Assembly (NCBI GenBank): GCA_023627715.1 | Contig: JAMAHW010000101.1 | Span: 1 to 64,000 of the forward strand | Direction: 5' to 3' | Origin: Periconia sp. R9002 | Taxonomy: Eukaryota > Ascomycota > Dothideomycetes > Pleosporales > Periconiaceae | Length of the DNA stretch: 64,000 nt | Shown: piece by piece, positions 21,858-33,275 of the stretch | Layout: every line of letters begins with the position of its first letter | Position numbering within the stretch: position 1 is the stretch's first letter | Notes under the pieces: generated by a model | Seen by the model: only the letters and a program-made list of their open reading frames with translations | What the model was told of the DNA's origin: nothing | The model's database searches: none | Made by a program: the position numbers and the translations under genes

Positions 21858-22676
21858 ATGGTCAACTTCAGTACTAAGACGTGGCTAGGTCTCAGCTTTG
21901 CGGTCGAGGCATCTGCCGCATGCAGTCGCAAACTCCTTCAAGATACAGCCGCACAATACGTCAAGTCACAAACCGCGGGAAAACCTGGGTTGCTTCCTCT
22001 TGCATTGAACGTTAGCTATATCGAAAACGATGTAGTTGTGGACCTTACCAAGGGCGTTCTGAGCCAGCCCATTACCATCGATCTTGATCGCAGCATCTAC
22101 GACACGGAACAATGCATCGCATTCACCGAGATTACGGCAGCTACAAACAAACACCCCTACGTTATCGACACACGGCTAGTTGTGAGCTCCGGAAAAGTCG
22201 CTGCAATCCAGTCCGTCGTCGCCGACCCTGGGGATTGGGTCTTCAACGCGACGAACCATCTAAAATGGGCAAAGCAGGAGAAATGGACCCCAATCGCCGA
22301 GGACAAACGAGATACACGTGCAGTCATCAAAGCAGCCGGTGATGCATATCTCGATAGCTGGCTGAACGGTACAGTCAAAGTACCATACGGAACGCCCTGT
22401 GCACGCATTGAAGGCGGTATGTACACTGGAGAGGGGAACGCGACTGCGAACACGTGCACAATGCCTCAGTTTCCAGAGGAGTTCACGGGGATTGGGAACC
22501 GTCGATATGTCATTGATGAAGAGCTTGGGGCGGTGGACATTTTCCATAATTTTCCCTTTATTGATGTTAAGAGGCCGAATGGGACGTCGAGCACGAACTT
22601 CTTCCGTGTTGAGAGCGGTTTCATTCGGTATATTCATGAGACGACGATTTGTTCAACTGACAATTGTGGTCGATAG
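21858..22676 (+). CDS. Secreted DUF8021 family protein
   Basis: Single exon, 272 residues. An N-terminal hydrophobic signal (about residues 1-21, ending ASAAC) precedes a globular domain with several cysteines. Features typical of the fungal DUF8021 family include LLQDTAAQYVKSQTAG, GVLSQPITIDLDRSIYDTEQ, DPGDWVFNATNHLKW, EDKRDTRAVIKAAGDAYLD, VPYGTPCARIEGGMYTGEG and NRRYVIDEELGAVDIF. The family is common in filamentous ascomycetes, has a SnoaL/NTF2-like look, and has no established activity to my knowledge. Two N-glycosylation sequons (NVS, NAT) fit passage through the secretory route. It sits between the secreted VOC gene and the small GPI-type gene, all on the plus strand. Confidence 0.85.
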   Translation: MVNFSTKTWLGLSFAVEASAACSRKLLQDTAAQYVKSQTAGKPGLLPLALNVSYIENDVVVDLTKGVLSQPITIDLDRSIYDTEQCIAFTEITAATNKHPYVIDTRLVVSSGKVAAIQSVVADPGDWVFNATNHLKWAKQEKWTPIAEDKRDTRAVIKAAGDAYLDSWLNGTVKVPYGTPCARIEGGMYTGEGNATANTCTMPQFPEEFTGIGNRRYVIDEELGAVDIFHNFPFIDVKRPNGTSSTNFFRVESGFIRYIHETTICSTDNCGR

Positions 22677-23479
22677 AGATGAGGAGATGCGACAGAAATA
22701 ATCGATTTGCTATTGGGCTTCTACTCATACCGTTGACATCAACTGTGGTGGATAGGTAGAAAGTTTCTGATACTCTTAATGAGGAGCGGCATTATTTCTG
22801 ATTTCGCGTATTTTTATACCATTTAGTTCTCGCCCAAAAGAATTTGAATTGTGAATGTTGAAAAACGCAAATCCCATCTACATGATGTCCATCAAAAACC
22901 CCTCATAACCGCGCGTCCGAGACACACCCCAAACGCCGCCCAACCCAGCGCCCATTTGAGCCATTTCCCCCCCCCCCCCCCCTTCCCAATCCCAAAACGC
23001 TTGCTTCACCATCGCCCAAAGCAGCAAGGTTCTCCTTCCCTAAAACCCCAAAGCACTCACATCTCAGACCAGGATAAACCAGTCGCTCGCGCAATGAACC
23101 CACAACCCAAACTCCACACCCACACAAAGCGAGTAGAAAAGAAACGTCGCAGAAATTTGGGGTGGACACGTATGTACGTCGCACCGCTTACTTAACAGCA
23201 AAAAGCATTAGCTATGTAGCTAGCTTGAAACCGCCCATCTCGGCCCGTCAAACAATATCCCATTATATTAAAGACCACGGCACCCTTGAAAGCCAGACAA
23301 TCGGTGTGGATATATAAAAGGGCAAAATGTATCGCGCAGCACAGCGAATGAGTTAAACCTTATATACACACAAAGAAGAAAAAAAACAATAGTAACGCAC
23401 GCTTCAGCAAAACCCTTCTCAATTTTTATTTTCTCTTCCTATCCCGCACATAAACAAAAAAATCACAGCCGACTTTACA
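22677..23479. other. Intergenic, promoter of the Met-rich gene
   Basis: No gene seen. It includes a run of 16 C (22967-22982) and a TATATAAAAG box at 23311-23320, about 160 bp before the ATG at 23480, in a good place to direct that gene. Confidence 0.6.
23311..23320 (+). promoter_or_regulatory. TATA box upstream of the Met-rich GPI-type gene
   Basis: TATATAAAAG, 160 bp upstream of the start codon at 23480, followed by an A/C-rich leader. It suggests a strong or regulated core promoter. Confidence 0.5.
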
Positions 23480-23878
23480 ATGTTCCACAACGCCCTTCTC
23501 TTCCTCCTCCCCCTCCTCGCATCCCTAAGCACCACCGCGACCGCGGCCGCGGCCGCCGAAGATAAAGCCAAATCGAACGGCAACAGCACAGCCATGACAA
23601 CCACCATGGTCATGAACGGCATGACGACTACGATGGTGATGAGCGGGAAGATGTCGTCCACGGCGTCTGCCGCTGCGGCGGAATCGGGGATGTCGATGTC
23701 GATGTCGAAAGCGGCCGCGCCGGCGGTGCAGACAAGTGGGCCTTTACAGGTGTAAGTGTCATTTTCTTTCTCTCTCCATAGAGGTGGGAGAGGGTGAGAG
23801 ACGAGAAAGAAGCTGATTTGAGTTCCTAGGGGCGCGGTTGGTTTGGCAGTTGTGGTTCTCGCTGGTGTTGGGTTGTGA
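23480..23878 (+). CDS. Small methionine-rich GPI-anchored-type surface protein
   Basis: Two exons (23480-23751 and 23830-23878; 78-nt intron with donor GTAAGT, acceptor CCTAG) give 106 residues. Residues 1-24 are a signal peptide. The centre contains a tandem repeat, MTTTMVMNG (39-47) then MTTTMVMSG (48-56), and a later GMSMSMSK (70-77), so 10 methionines fall within 37 residues, mostly as MxM. The C-terminus, completed only after splicing, is hydrophobic and ends in VGAVGLAVVVLAGVGL with small residues before it, as in GPI-anchor signals. MxM clusters are known copper(I)-binding features in Ctr-type transporters, so metal binding at the cell surface is a reasonable but untested inference. 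No globular domain is present. Confidence 0.7.
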
Positions 23879-24799
23879 GTTGAAGTCCGGGAACGAAGTG
23901 TTATTGTAGACGGTGTGGTATCGCACGCCGGTGCTACAGGAAAGAGCTTGTCTGAGGTACAAAGGCAAACCGGGAACAATGTTGGTGATTTAAGGATTGA
24001 GGTGGAGGAAGGAAAGCTGGACTTTTTTTTCTCCCTTTTTGTTCGCTGCGCATTTGGTTTGAGGAGACTTCTCGGTCCAGCCAGTCTTCTGTTATGATCA
24101 CTATATGATTAGGTCTACTTAGGAGACCCCACGATAAACGTGTGATGGTGTTCGGTTCGGTTCGAGAGATTATATCTTTAAAGTGATCCTCCCCCGGTGG
24201 AGAATTGAATAATGATAAAGCGCTACAATCTTCCTGCAAGGTCTTGGGTATTCGGCGAAGTTTTATGCCAACTATATGTTGCAGGTAACTCTTACAGTCA
24301 GAGTCTATGCGGGTATGTGTAGGATGTCTAACTATCTATACATAGCAGTTGACCATGTACGTGCGTTTGTCGTCGCTATACTAATCTTCTAACAACTAAT
24401 CATCCTTATAGACTACACTAATTACGCTATCTCTCCCTTGTTATCACATGTAGTTGCTTTGCTTATACAAGCAGGTACCCGATTATGTACCTGGCAGGCT
24501 GGCTCTGTATACTCCAACCCCACCCTAATCGTCACTCACGTCTCCAAGCGGGCTAGCAGGTCCATCCTTCCAATCCTTCAACAGCATTTCCGCCTTACAC
24601 CCTAATAATTTCCATAAACCATGTCCATCTTCTTTCGGCACAGCCACACAGCATTCACGTTTCCTTGCTAACAACGTGAAATTCTTCATCCCCACGTCAC
24701 TCCACGATCACTCAATCCAGTCTCAACAATACGCACGTTTTGAAAAAGAAAAAGAAAAAGAAAACCACTCATCGATTACTACAGCGCGGTACCTATACA
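23879..24799. other. Intergenic
   Basis: This holds the 3' flank of the Met-rich gene and the promoter of the F-box-like gene. A (GAAAAA)-type repeat at 24742-24766 lies just before the start codon. No coding sequence is supported. Confidence 0.55.
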
Positions 24800-25840
24800 A
24801 TGAATCGCATTGATATGGACTACTGCAAAAGCGCCCCCCTACCATCACCGCCCCCTCCCCCAACCCTCTCCTGGCGCCTCCGCGCCGTCGTAAAACTAAA
24901 CGACCTAGGCGTTCTCCCCGGGAAACCGCAGAAAGAAGGAATCGCGTACCGGACCAAGCACGATTATCTAACGGGGATGTATTACATGGATAAGGGCCGT
25001 AACTTGAAGAGACGGAAAAGTTTAAGCAGCACTGACGACAACAAAAACCAAGGGATCGTACGAAGGATGAAGAAGAGGAAGGAATGTGTAGATCAAGCGA
25101 GTTCGCCTTTTTTTGATAAACTCCCCCGCGAAGTCCGTGAAAGGATTTATGGATTCGCGCTCACGTTGACAGGCGCGGTGTTTATACAGTACGACACGGG
25201 GAGGCTGCAGACGCGGGTGTGCTCCGCAACGACGTCGAATAGTAGTATGCTGCCATGCGAGGACGTTACCGCGCAGCCGTGTCTCTGGTTCTCGCTATTG
25301 TCACTACTCTGTACATGCCGTCTAATCTACACCGAAGCGCTACCCGTGCTATACTCCGGGACGCAGTTCGTGTTCGACGAGTACACGCCTTATGAAGGGC
25401 TGTCCTACATCACGCCTTCCACGCACCTACGTCACATCCGGTCGGTGCGGCTAAATCAGTACTGGTCTGCGGCGGGGCAGATGGCGCAGAGGAGTAGATG
25501 GTATAAGAGTTCTGCGCGATACGGCTGTCCGCGGGATGGGGATCCGGATATTGAGGCTCTGCGTCCGCATTGGGATTTGTTGGCCATGATGCGCGGGTTG
25601 GGGCATGTAAGGAGTTGGTATGTGGTTTTGAAGGTTAATCGTGGTGGCACGGAGGATCAGTATGGGGATGTACGGCATGTGTATGTGGGGTATGCGAGGA
25701 GGTTGAGGGAGGCGGTGGGTATGGGGTGTATGGTAAGGTTTTTTGTGGTGAGGGATGGGTGGAAGATGCTTGGGTTTGGGGATGAGGTGGAGTATGAGGA
25801 GAGTTTTCAGGGGGTGAGAGTTCCCCAGTGTAGAGCGTGA
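24800..25840 (+). CDS. Fungal F-box-like (DUF7730/2EXR-type) protein
   Basis: Single exon, 346 residues from the ATG at 24800 (a further ATG, MDYCKS, follows 15 bp later). A basic N-terminal region leads to SSPFFDKLPREVRERIYGFAL near residue 105, the conserved opening of large fungal families annotated as DUF7730 or 2EXR/F-box-like. It continues with LLCTCRLIYTEALPVLYSGT and FVFDEYTPYEGL, also typical. Such proteins are numerous in filamentous fungi, vary rapidly, and are suspected substrate adaptors, but functions are mostly unknown. The C-terminal third is charged and shows a switch from mixed to T/G-rich codons. The stop lies only 15 bp from the convergent acyl-CoA dehydrogenase stop. Confidence 0.75.
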   Translation: MNRIDMDYCKSAPLPSPPPPPTLSWRLRAVVKLNDLGVLPGKPQKEGIAYRTKHDYLTGMYYMDKGRNLKRRKSLSSTDDNKNQGIVRRMKKRKECVDQASSPFFDKLPREVRERIYGFALTLTGAVFIQYDTGRLQTRVCSATTSNSSMLPCEDVTAQPCLWFSLLSLLCTCRLIYTEALPVLYSGTQFVFDEYTPYEGLSYITPSTHLRHIRSVRLNQYWSAAGQMAQRSRWYKSSARYGCPRDGDPDIEALRPHWDLLAMMRGLGHVRSWYVVLKVNRGGTEDQYGDVRHVYVGYARRLREAVGMGCMVRFFVVRDGWKMLGFGDEVEYEESFQGVRVPQCRA

Positions 25841-25855
25841 TGATGTTTAGAGGGG

Positions 25856-27364
25856 TTATAGATGGGGTTTTCCCTTTGAGGCTTGGAAGTGGAGTTTGAG
25901 AGCTTCTCGGACCCCTAGATCGATGAGAACGTCTTCAGATCCGCCTGTGAGAGTCAACGAAAGCCACGGGATGGAGGAGCGTGAGACTTACCGGGTACCA
26001 CGAGGCTGGGCACACTGCGATAGAACGCCTCGATTCGAGATCCCTGGCCAGTTTTTGTGAGACCGAGGCTGGTCGTGTTAGTTTTTCTAAAAAGACAATG
26101 AAGTCTAGATTTGTAGAATGGCTTACCCTCCCATGATCTTCAGACACTCCTCTGCCACGTACTTAGACACCATGCCGGCCTCAACTTTCAACAACGCAGT
26201 CGTACCACCCAAGAGCCTCGCCCCATCCGCATCGCTAAGATGTTCCAGCTCGTAAATAATCTGCTCAGTCCACGCTTGTAACGCCTCAATCTGACGACCC
26301 ATATTACCAAACTTATTTCGAAGGACCGGCTGCTCGATGAGCTTCTTGTCGAATGCCTCACGCTTGAGCGCCCACTGGAACGCGTCGTGTATAGCCGTCC
26401 TACACCCTCGAATACCCTGGAAAGCAATCCAGAGCCTTTCGTGGTTAAAATTCACCATTGTCTGGCGGAACCCGTGACCTTCTTTTCCAATCAGATATTC
26501 AACAGGAACTTTAACGTCCTCGAACGTGACAAACGTAGTCGCTGACAACGGTCCTGGCATGACGGGAACAGGCCGAGTCTTCAACCCCTCTGTTCGAGGG
26601 ATCAAAAGCATAGAAATCCCATCGGCACCAGGGCCACCCGTGCGTACGGCGGTCATGAAATAGTCGCTCTGAAACCCATTAGTGATCCACTTCTTCTCCC
26701 CATTCACGATATAGAACTTCCCATCGGCGGTTTTCTCAGCGGTCGTGGTGATGTTTCGCACGTCGGAGCCAGCGGCAGGCTCTGTAACCGCCAAGCAGAT
26801 TCTCTTCGCGCCGGTCAGGATTTCAGGGAATATCTTGTCTTGCAGTTGTTGGCTTGCGAACTTGAGAAGCGGTGGTGCTCCGACGGTCAACCCGATGAAG
26901 AGGGATGCGATGCCGCCACCGCGGAGGAGCTCATCCCATAGGATGAAGTCATGGCACCCATCCCATTCCTCGGGTGTGATGCCGGCGATAATGGGGTAGT
27001 GCGACCACTCTTTAGGGATGGACTTGCCCGACGCGATAGGAACGAGGAGCCCGGCTTTTGCGCATTCGTGGTAAAGGGAAGCTGGAACTGCGCCCGCTTC
27101 GACCCACTCTTCTGTGTAAGGGAGAGTGTGCTACGCTTGGTTAGCAACTAGGATCAGTGTTAGGAAACGGTGGAAATGTCGTGCCTCTTCACACCATTTT
27201 CTCATTACATCTCGAAGTCTGCGATGGCTTTCTTTGTAGTAGGGTGACGGACGGCCAGTATACCTGCCTTGAATTACTCTATATTTTAACTCGTGATGAG
27301 GCCTGGATACTAACCAGCTAGGTTCTGCCCATGGAAGGGTACTACCGTAAGCTGATGAAGTCAT
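25856..27364 (-). CDS. Acyl-CoA dehydrogenase family protein
   Basis: Five exons give 432 residues: 27364-27315, 27263-27185, 27130-26127, 26068-25992, 25944-25856. FAD-dependent alpha,beta-oxidation of an acyl-CoA thioester is expected. Signature segments are RICLAVTEPAAGSDVRNITT, KKWITNGFQSDYF, GKEGHGFRQTMVNFNHERLW, AEECLKIMGGLGLTKTG and SVPSLVVPGGSEDVLIDLGV, covering the FAD-binding and helical domains. No peroxisomal SKL tail is seen (C-terminus GKPHL). The end of exon 2 is uncertain. To keep MRKWCEE and the frame, the best fit is a GC-AG intron (donor GAG|GCACGA, acceptor GCGTAG); a GTAATG donor 24 nt upstream also keeps frame but drops eight conserved-looking residues. The other introns are 51, 58 and 47 nt with regular borders. 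The physiological substrate is unknown. Confidence 0.85.
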
Positions 27365-28626
27365 TGTTTTTGGTTTACTATGCTATACGATAATTCGATG
27401 ATGAAATGGGGAGTTTGGTTGGAATGTGTTGACTCCACAACAAGAAGTTCGCATTGCGCCTGTCAATCGAGCAATGTGAGTCGACTCGAGGGTGAAGTTG
27501 AGACGGGGTGAACCGAGGCAGCCCCGCTTCCAGTCCGTCATGTCAATACGACACGGTACGGCGTAGGACCCATGACTATGGACTGGACAATGTCCAAAGT
27601 ATATTTGAACACCGCAAATCAGACGTCTTCACTCCAATTCTGAGAACCTCAAGAAATCATCCAGAACGCAACACTACCTGACATCACAGCAACCACCAGC
27701 ATGCAAACAACCATGCTTCATCCCTCACTTCTTACACATACATACATACTTACACAAAGACATCACACATGAATCAACCTCATCATCGACACATAATGTA
27801 CCCCCAAGAAACCTTTACGAACACCGTCATGGGTCTAACCCTCAGCGTCACCAGGCTCCTCTTGTTATTCAAGAATAATAAAGGGTTTGTTTTTCAATAT
27901 AGGCACAGCTATTTGAACTCCAAGGACCGATCATAAAAAAATGATGCGGGGAGTCTTCGAAAGGGCCAGATGTTTGAATTCACGTTTTGAAGATGTGGGT
28001 GAATGCGCGTATTCGTAAACGCATCAAGATGATTGTACATTGTATCATCGCGAACAATCACATTGCTCTGTGATGTGATCCCCCGCAGTGCCGACGCCAA
28101 AAGGGAGTCAAACACAAAAACGTCCGGGTTGTAGACGTACGCATACAGTTGATGAACGCGTGCGATATCCTATTGCGACATCGTAGGATTTCGTGTTCGT
28201 GTAGTGCGTGTTAGAGAGAGATGGGATGAATCGGGAGGGAGAAATTTTTGAGGCGAAAGCGGGAGATGAGAAAGGCGGTCTGTGCGTCGTTCGGGCCGAA
28301 GTGCTCCGATTGGACTGACTGAAACGACGCACAGAGTGCACACTAACTAACAAACTTGGAATAATTTGGAAAAGTGATTGGTGGCACAGAGGAACAAGGT
28401 GATGTGGAAATGATTTTGATTTTGTATTATTGATCGTTTGAACGGGTATCTCATCGAATTCATGCATGAATACATAATGCAAAGGTTTGTGGGTGTGGAA
28501 TCGACACGTCCCGGCGGCTGATGCAAACTTCTGCTACCGCTTGTAATGAAGGACAGGTGAGCGCGGGAGCTTCATCCTGCAATAGTTTCTGTATCTTCTG
28601 TTTAGGGAGAACCAATCTCGCCCCTT
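27365..28626. other. Intergenic, acyl-CoA dehydrogenase promoter and MFS 3' flank
   Basis: No supported gene. A run of short CATA repeats occurs near 27735-27755. Minus-strand frames at 27909-28115 and 28108-28482 are low in complexity and show no domain. Confidence 0.5.
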
Positions 28627-30551
28627 TTACAGAGTCTGCCGTCCCATCGTCTCAATCGGCAACGCGAACATGCTCAGCCCCGCCGCGAGAATCAACGCAG
28701 CAGACGCATAGATCGGGCTCTTAGGATTTGCAGACGCAGCGTTCACCGCGACAATGGGTGCGCAAAGACCCGCAATGCGATTCAGGCAGCTCGATATGCC
28801 GGAGCCAGTACCGCGGTAGGGCGCGGGGAAGACCTCGGGCGTGTACGCGTACAGCACGCCGTACATGATGTTCTGGAAGAAAGCCTCGAGACAGCTGAAG
28901 GCGAGCTGGAAGTCCTGCTCGCTAGAGATGGTGAAGAGGAAGATGAAGATGCCGGTGATGAGCGCGGCGACGGACATGGTGCGCTTTCGTCCAATGTGGC
29001 GGATGTTCACCGTGTAGTATGCGAGGATGGACCCGGGGACGCCGACGATGGAAGTGATGGCGTAGTTGCGGTACACGACGCCGACGGATTGCGTTTGGCT
29101 GCTGCCGGAGTTGGCGAGGTACTGAGGCAGGAAGGCGTTGAAAAGAGGGTACCCCATGCCGATGGTGGTCCACTGGAACCAGAGGAGGCACGTCGTGAAG
29201 CCGAGCGTGCGCGTGCTGAACAGCGGGCCGATGCGCTGTGTGGAGAATTTGCCCAGAGAGCGCTTGATGATGGTCATGGTGCTCAGCTTGGCGTCATCGC
29301 GAACTTCCGGGTCACCGCCGATCTGGTTGAGAATGTCTTCCGTGATCCATGTCTTGCACTTGTTGTGGTAGGCGATGCCGTGGATAACGGCTACCGCTTC
29401 GGCTTGCCGGCCACGCGAAAGCAAGAACTTGGGTGACTCAAACAAGTGGAAGACGACGAAGCGGGCCAGAAACATGGTGAAGGAGAGCGCGCCTAGCGTG
29501 ATGATGAAGTACCTCCATCCCCAGTTGTCCGCTCGGGTGCATACTGGAGCGTCGGCTGCGCAGGAGAAGTTGGGGATGAATGCCCACGCAAGTAGAGAGG
29601 AAACGAGCTGTCCAACAGGCCAGAATATGGAGAGAAGCGTGAGAAGATTGCCGTTTGCGCCCGGTAGGAATTCCAAGAAGAGCGCTCCGTCTACTGGGAG
29701 GTTGCCGCCCACACCCAAGCCGAGGCAGGCATACATAGCTGCGGTGCCAATCCAGTTGGGCCCAAAACCAGCAGCAATGCCAAAAATACCGGCAAACGCC
29801 AGCGTAAAGTTGAAAGCCAGTCGACGACCAACGATATCAGAGGCCACGCCCCAGAAACTTGCGCCTATACAAAGACCTAGGAACAGTGCGAGGGTAGTGT
29901 AGCGAACTTCAGTCTCGCTCACGCCAAACTCTGCAGAGAGCGATGGGAGAGTGAGCGCTATCCCTTGAAGCCAGAGGCTGGTCGGTTGTCAGTGATTTCA
30001 CGCTTGGTAGATTGAACGGTGGTTGCTCACTTGTCAGCTAACCACCCACAACCGCATAGAACAAAAAGTTCCCATTGGTACCTGCCCATTCCAATGTCGG
30101 CCAGGGCGCGGTTGATGACCTTGGCTTTCACTGGCGGATGTCAGAATCACATGCGAAGCAGGTACGATATCGTATCGCAGATTTTTCATTCGAAATGATT
30201 GTTCTTGGGAGAAAAGGGGGTGCCACAATACGTACTGTCATACGAGGAGTGAGTGTCGTTGGCAGCGACATCCTGCTCTACTTCCGCTCTCAGGTCTTGA
30301 AGAGTTAATCCAATTGTGGCACCGTGCCTCGTGGTTCCGTGGTTAATACTAGGACCACTACTGTGGCGGCCGAGATCACTGGGTTTATCCTGCTGTGAGT
30401 CTTTTTCGTCGGCTTCTCCTTCAGGCGAAGCACCCACCTGCGACATGCGTCGCTGTGACACTATAGAATTGCGATGTTCTGCCTGCTCGAGCGGGATGAG
30501 GACACCCGGGAACTCGGAGACATCGTGCTTTTTGAACGGGTTCAAAATCAT
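28627..30551 (-). CDS. MFS transporter, sugar/organic-ion (SV2/SVOP-like) type
   Basis: Three exons (30551-30236, 30130-30031, 29977-28627) encode 588 residues. A disordered, polar N-terminal tail of about 100 residues leads to KAKVINRALADIGMGRYQWE and LWLQGIALTLPSLSAEFGVS. About 12 membrane helices follow. MFS motifs include GASFWGVASDIVGRRLAF (motif A, GxxSDxxGRR) and GLGVGGNLPVDGALFLEFLP, and a second-half repeat has YYTVNIRHIGRKRT and PEVFPAPYRGTGSGISS. This matches a widely conserved fungal MFS group related to SVOP/sugar-phosphate transporters, located in a membrane; the substrate is not known. Introns are 105 and 53 nt and keep frame. It is the last gene before a 2.7-kb gene-free stretch. 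Confidence 0.88.
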
Positions 30552-33275
30552 CTTGGTTGCTTTTGGCTGGAAAGGCGTGGTTGGTGCGATCTACTAAGTC
30601 AATCGTTGGATGTGCAGCATAGGGATGCAGTTGCTTGGCTGGCTGGCGAATTTGTTGCAAAGGGATATTCAAATGTTGTCGCTTTAGGGTCACCTGATAT
30701 GGTCGAGAAGGTGAGGATGGATGTGGTGTCGCTTGGGTGGTGATGCTTGCTGGTGCTGCTGGTGGTGGGTTGGTGGCGGGTTGTTGCGGTGGCTGATGAG
30801 AGGAGCTTCACGTGTTCACTGCAAAGGATGCTTGTGAGGCGAGGCTTGTCGAAGCTTGTATTTGGGTGGTAGATACAACAAGAGAGAAGTAATTGTCGGA
30901 TGGAAGCAAAAGTTGCACCAAATCGACCAAGGCCGGAGCGGAAGAGTTGCTCTGGTTTCGAGTGAGTGAAGGGAGTAGAAGATGACAAAAGAGGGAAGAT
31001 GGCGATGACGAGAATGGGTGGTTCATTAAGTACCTATGAACAAGTGGAGTGGAGTGGAACATTCTACTTTAGGGAATTAATCAAGCCTCAGGGCAAGCAC
31101 GCCAAGGCGGGATCCGCAATGACGTCGAGCAACTAGGAACTGGTGAAAACTTTTGCTCACGTGTGCACACGCTACATTCGGCCAACGTCCAGTCATTTGC
31201 TCTTTTGCAATGTCCATCTCCACTCTATGGGTTCATGTTTCGCCCCAACGCCGCACTCACCTCCGTGCCGGGCCCCCGAGAAGGCCTTACACTTCGACTC
31301 GCTCTGGCCTTGCAAACTTCCGTCTGGAACACCTTCGCACTAGCCACTGGTCATCCCCCGTTTTGCATTGCAAATCTTTCACCAAATTTGCAATTCTGTC
31401 CAGTATGCCGCTTTCCGCCTGGTTTACCTCTCTTCACCAAATCAACTTTATACCAAGAACCTAATGCTCGAGGTAATCAATCCTACCTCGATTCGACCCC
31501 CAAACGCCCCGCCCTATTACGTGAGAGAAATCGACACCCATCTCATATCTGATCTGAGAGTGGAACGATTCGCAAAATAAGTCACTCTTAATTTGATCCC
31601 GCCCGAGGACCTAGTTTGCATAGCCCTACAGTCCAGAGCGCGCGATCCAATGCCATTCGAGCCATTTCCTTGGAAATCCTTATCTCAACGGTCACTGGTC
31701 CGCCGTGCATCCAAACCATCTGAAACGAACCAGTCCATGATGTCTCTTACGACTCAACCATTCACGCCGAACCTCGCTGCCCGAATTGCTGCGTTTAACG
31801 CAGTACACTTGTGGTGAACGCGGTCCGCAAACGCTCAACAACCATATAGTCCCTACTAATCCGATCACTCAAGCGGCCAATTCGGACGGCAGTTATCTGT
31901 GTTTGTACTGTTGTGCTCGCACAGTATCTACTAGGCAAGTAGTCGCGTGGCCAAATCTAGCCATCGGTTCGCTTCCAATGTAGCTACAACGACAACACTT
32001 GGTACTCCCTATGGTTCGCATGTAGTCGTAAACCGCATTCCCATACCCAATCCGTAGAACACGATAAGCCGGAATAGCAAAGAAACCTTCCACAACATCT
32101 GAGAGGGGAAAAAAGAAATAGAATTCATCATCGCACGGCTGATTGGTTTTTCGCAGTATCAACAGCGTGAATATTCGCCTTTCTACATACGTAAACCCCA
32201 CGTGAACAACAAACTTCCCCAACCTCCCCCAACCCCTATTCTCCCCTGCCAAACCGAACCAACCCCATCTATCATAAACCTGCCTTAACAGGGCAAAAAG
32301 TTCCACACGCGTACATATACTATTAGATGCGTATGTATACTGAATTATCAACCCTCCTCCTAACCTCCCTAACCTCCCTAACCTCCTATAACCTCAAGAA
32401 TATCATGTTTCCACATAAGTCCCCCACGTAAACAATAATCCCTAACCTCAACTCCACCTCTCTCCCTATCTATCCTCCCCCCCTCTCCCCGCCCCCCCAA
32501 CACCCAAACTCAACCCCACCAAAATCAACAACTTGCCTATTCGAGACAAAAAACCCCGAATGTCAGATAGTTAAACTTCCTTCCGTTCTCCTTCCATCTA
32601 CTAACCTATCTCTTCGACCCACCACCCTCCCTCTCCCCATCCATATCTGTGTTTATCTCTAGTGATGTAATTGCGTACAGTGGATTATATGAGGGTTCTA
32701 CACAGTCAAAAACGTGCGTAGGTAGCTTGAGGTAATTAGCACGAGGGTGCTGGTAGGTTGAAGAATGGATGTATGCACCTCAGCATCTTCTACTTAAATG
32801 TGCTTGGGTACATGCGGAAAAGGGACGAGGAGAAAAGCTAGATAAGGCAGATGTGTAGGTATGTTCTCAACGGACTTGACTATTACAAAGACTTAAAGGA
32901 CTAAATTCTTAATTTCCTCGCTCATGTCGAGGACGCATGTGGATAAAGGGGGCACGTAAAAGATGTAGGGTTAGAGGGATGGAGGATTAGAGGATGTGGA
33001 CTTAGGAAAGGGTCTTGTAGTATAGATGTAATGGGAGGGAGTGGATTGAGGACGAATATGTCTTGCACACAGAGAGATATTGATAGATATATATCCATAT
33101 TGCTACTTATACGGCCGACGATATACCGTTATTTGATTTAGTTGATAAGTACACACAAAGATTGATGTCTAGTTCCGAAACAAGCCGGCCCTACATATAC
33201 ACACAGACCCATACATACATAGTGATACACGAGATATTTACAACAGCAGCTGAATACAGACAAGACAAAGAAGCC
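30552..33275. other. Intergenic, 2.7 kb without a supported gene
   Basis: This contains the MFS promoter side and, at the right, the 3' flank of the PPR gene. Near 32347-32385 there are several repeats of CCTAACCTC units. The open frames at 31143-31580 overlap in all three phases and look like chance. Confidence 0.5.

Noticed and set aside
23419..23979. 186-codon minus-strand frame opposite the Met-rich gene
   Set aside because: It is the antisense of a repetitive coding sequence, and the plus strand has signal peptide, intron and GPI signal.
32347..32385. CCTAACCTC repeats resembling telomeric DNA
   Set aside because: The unit is nine bases with variation, not the TTAGGG hexamer, and there are only a few copies in an ordinary intergenic region.
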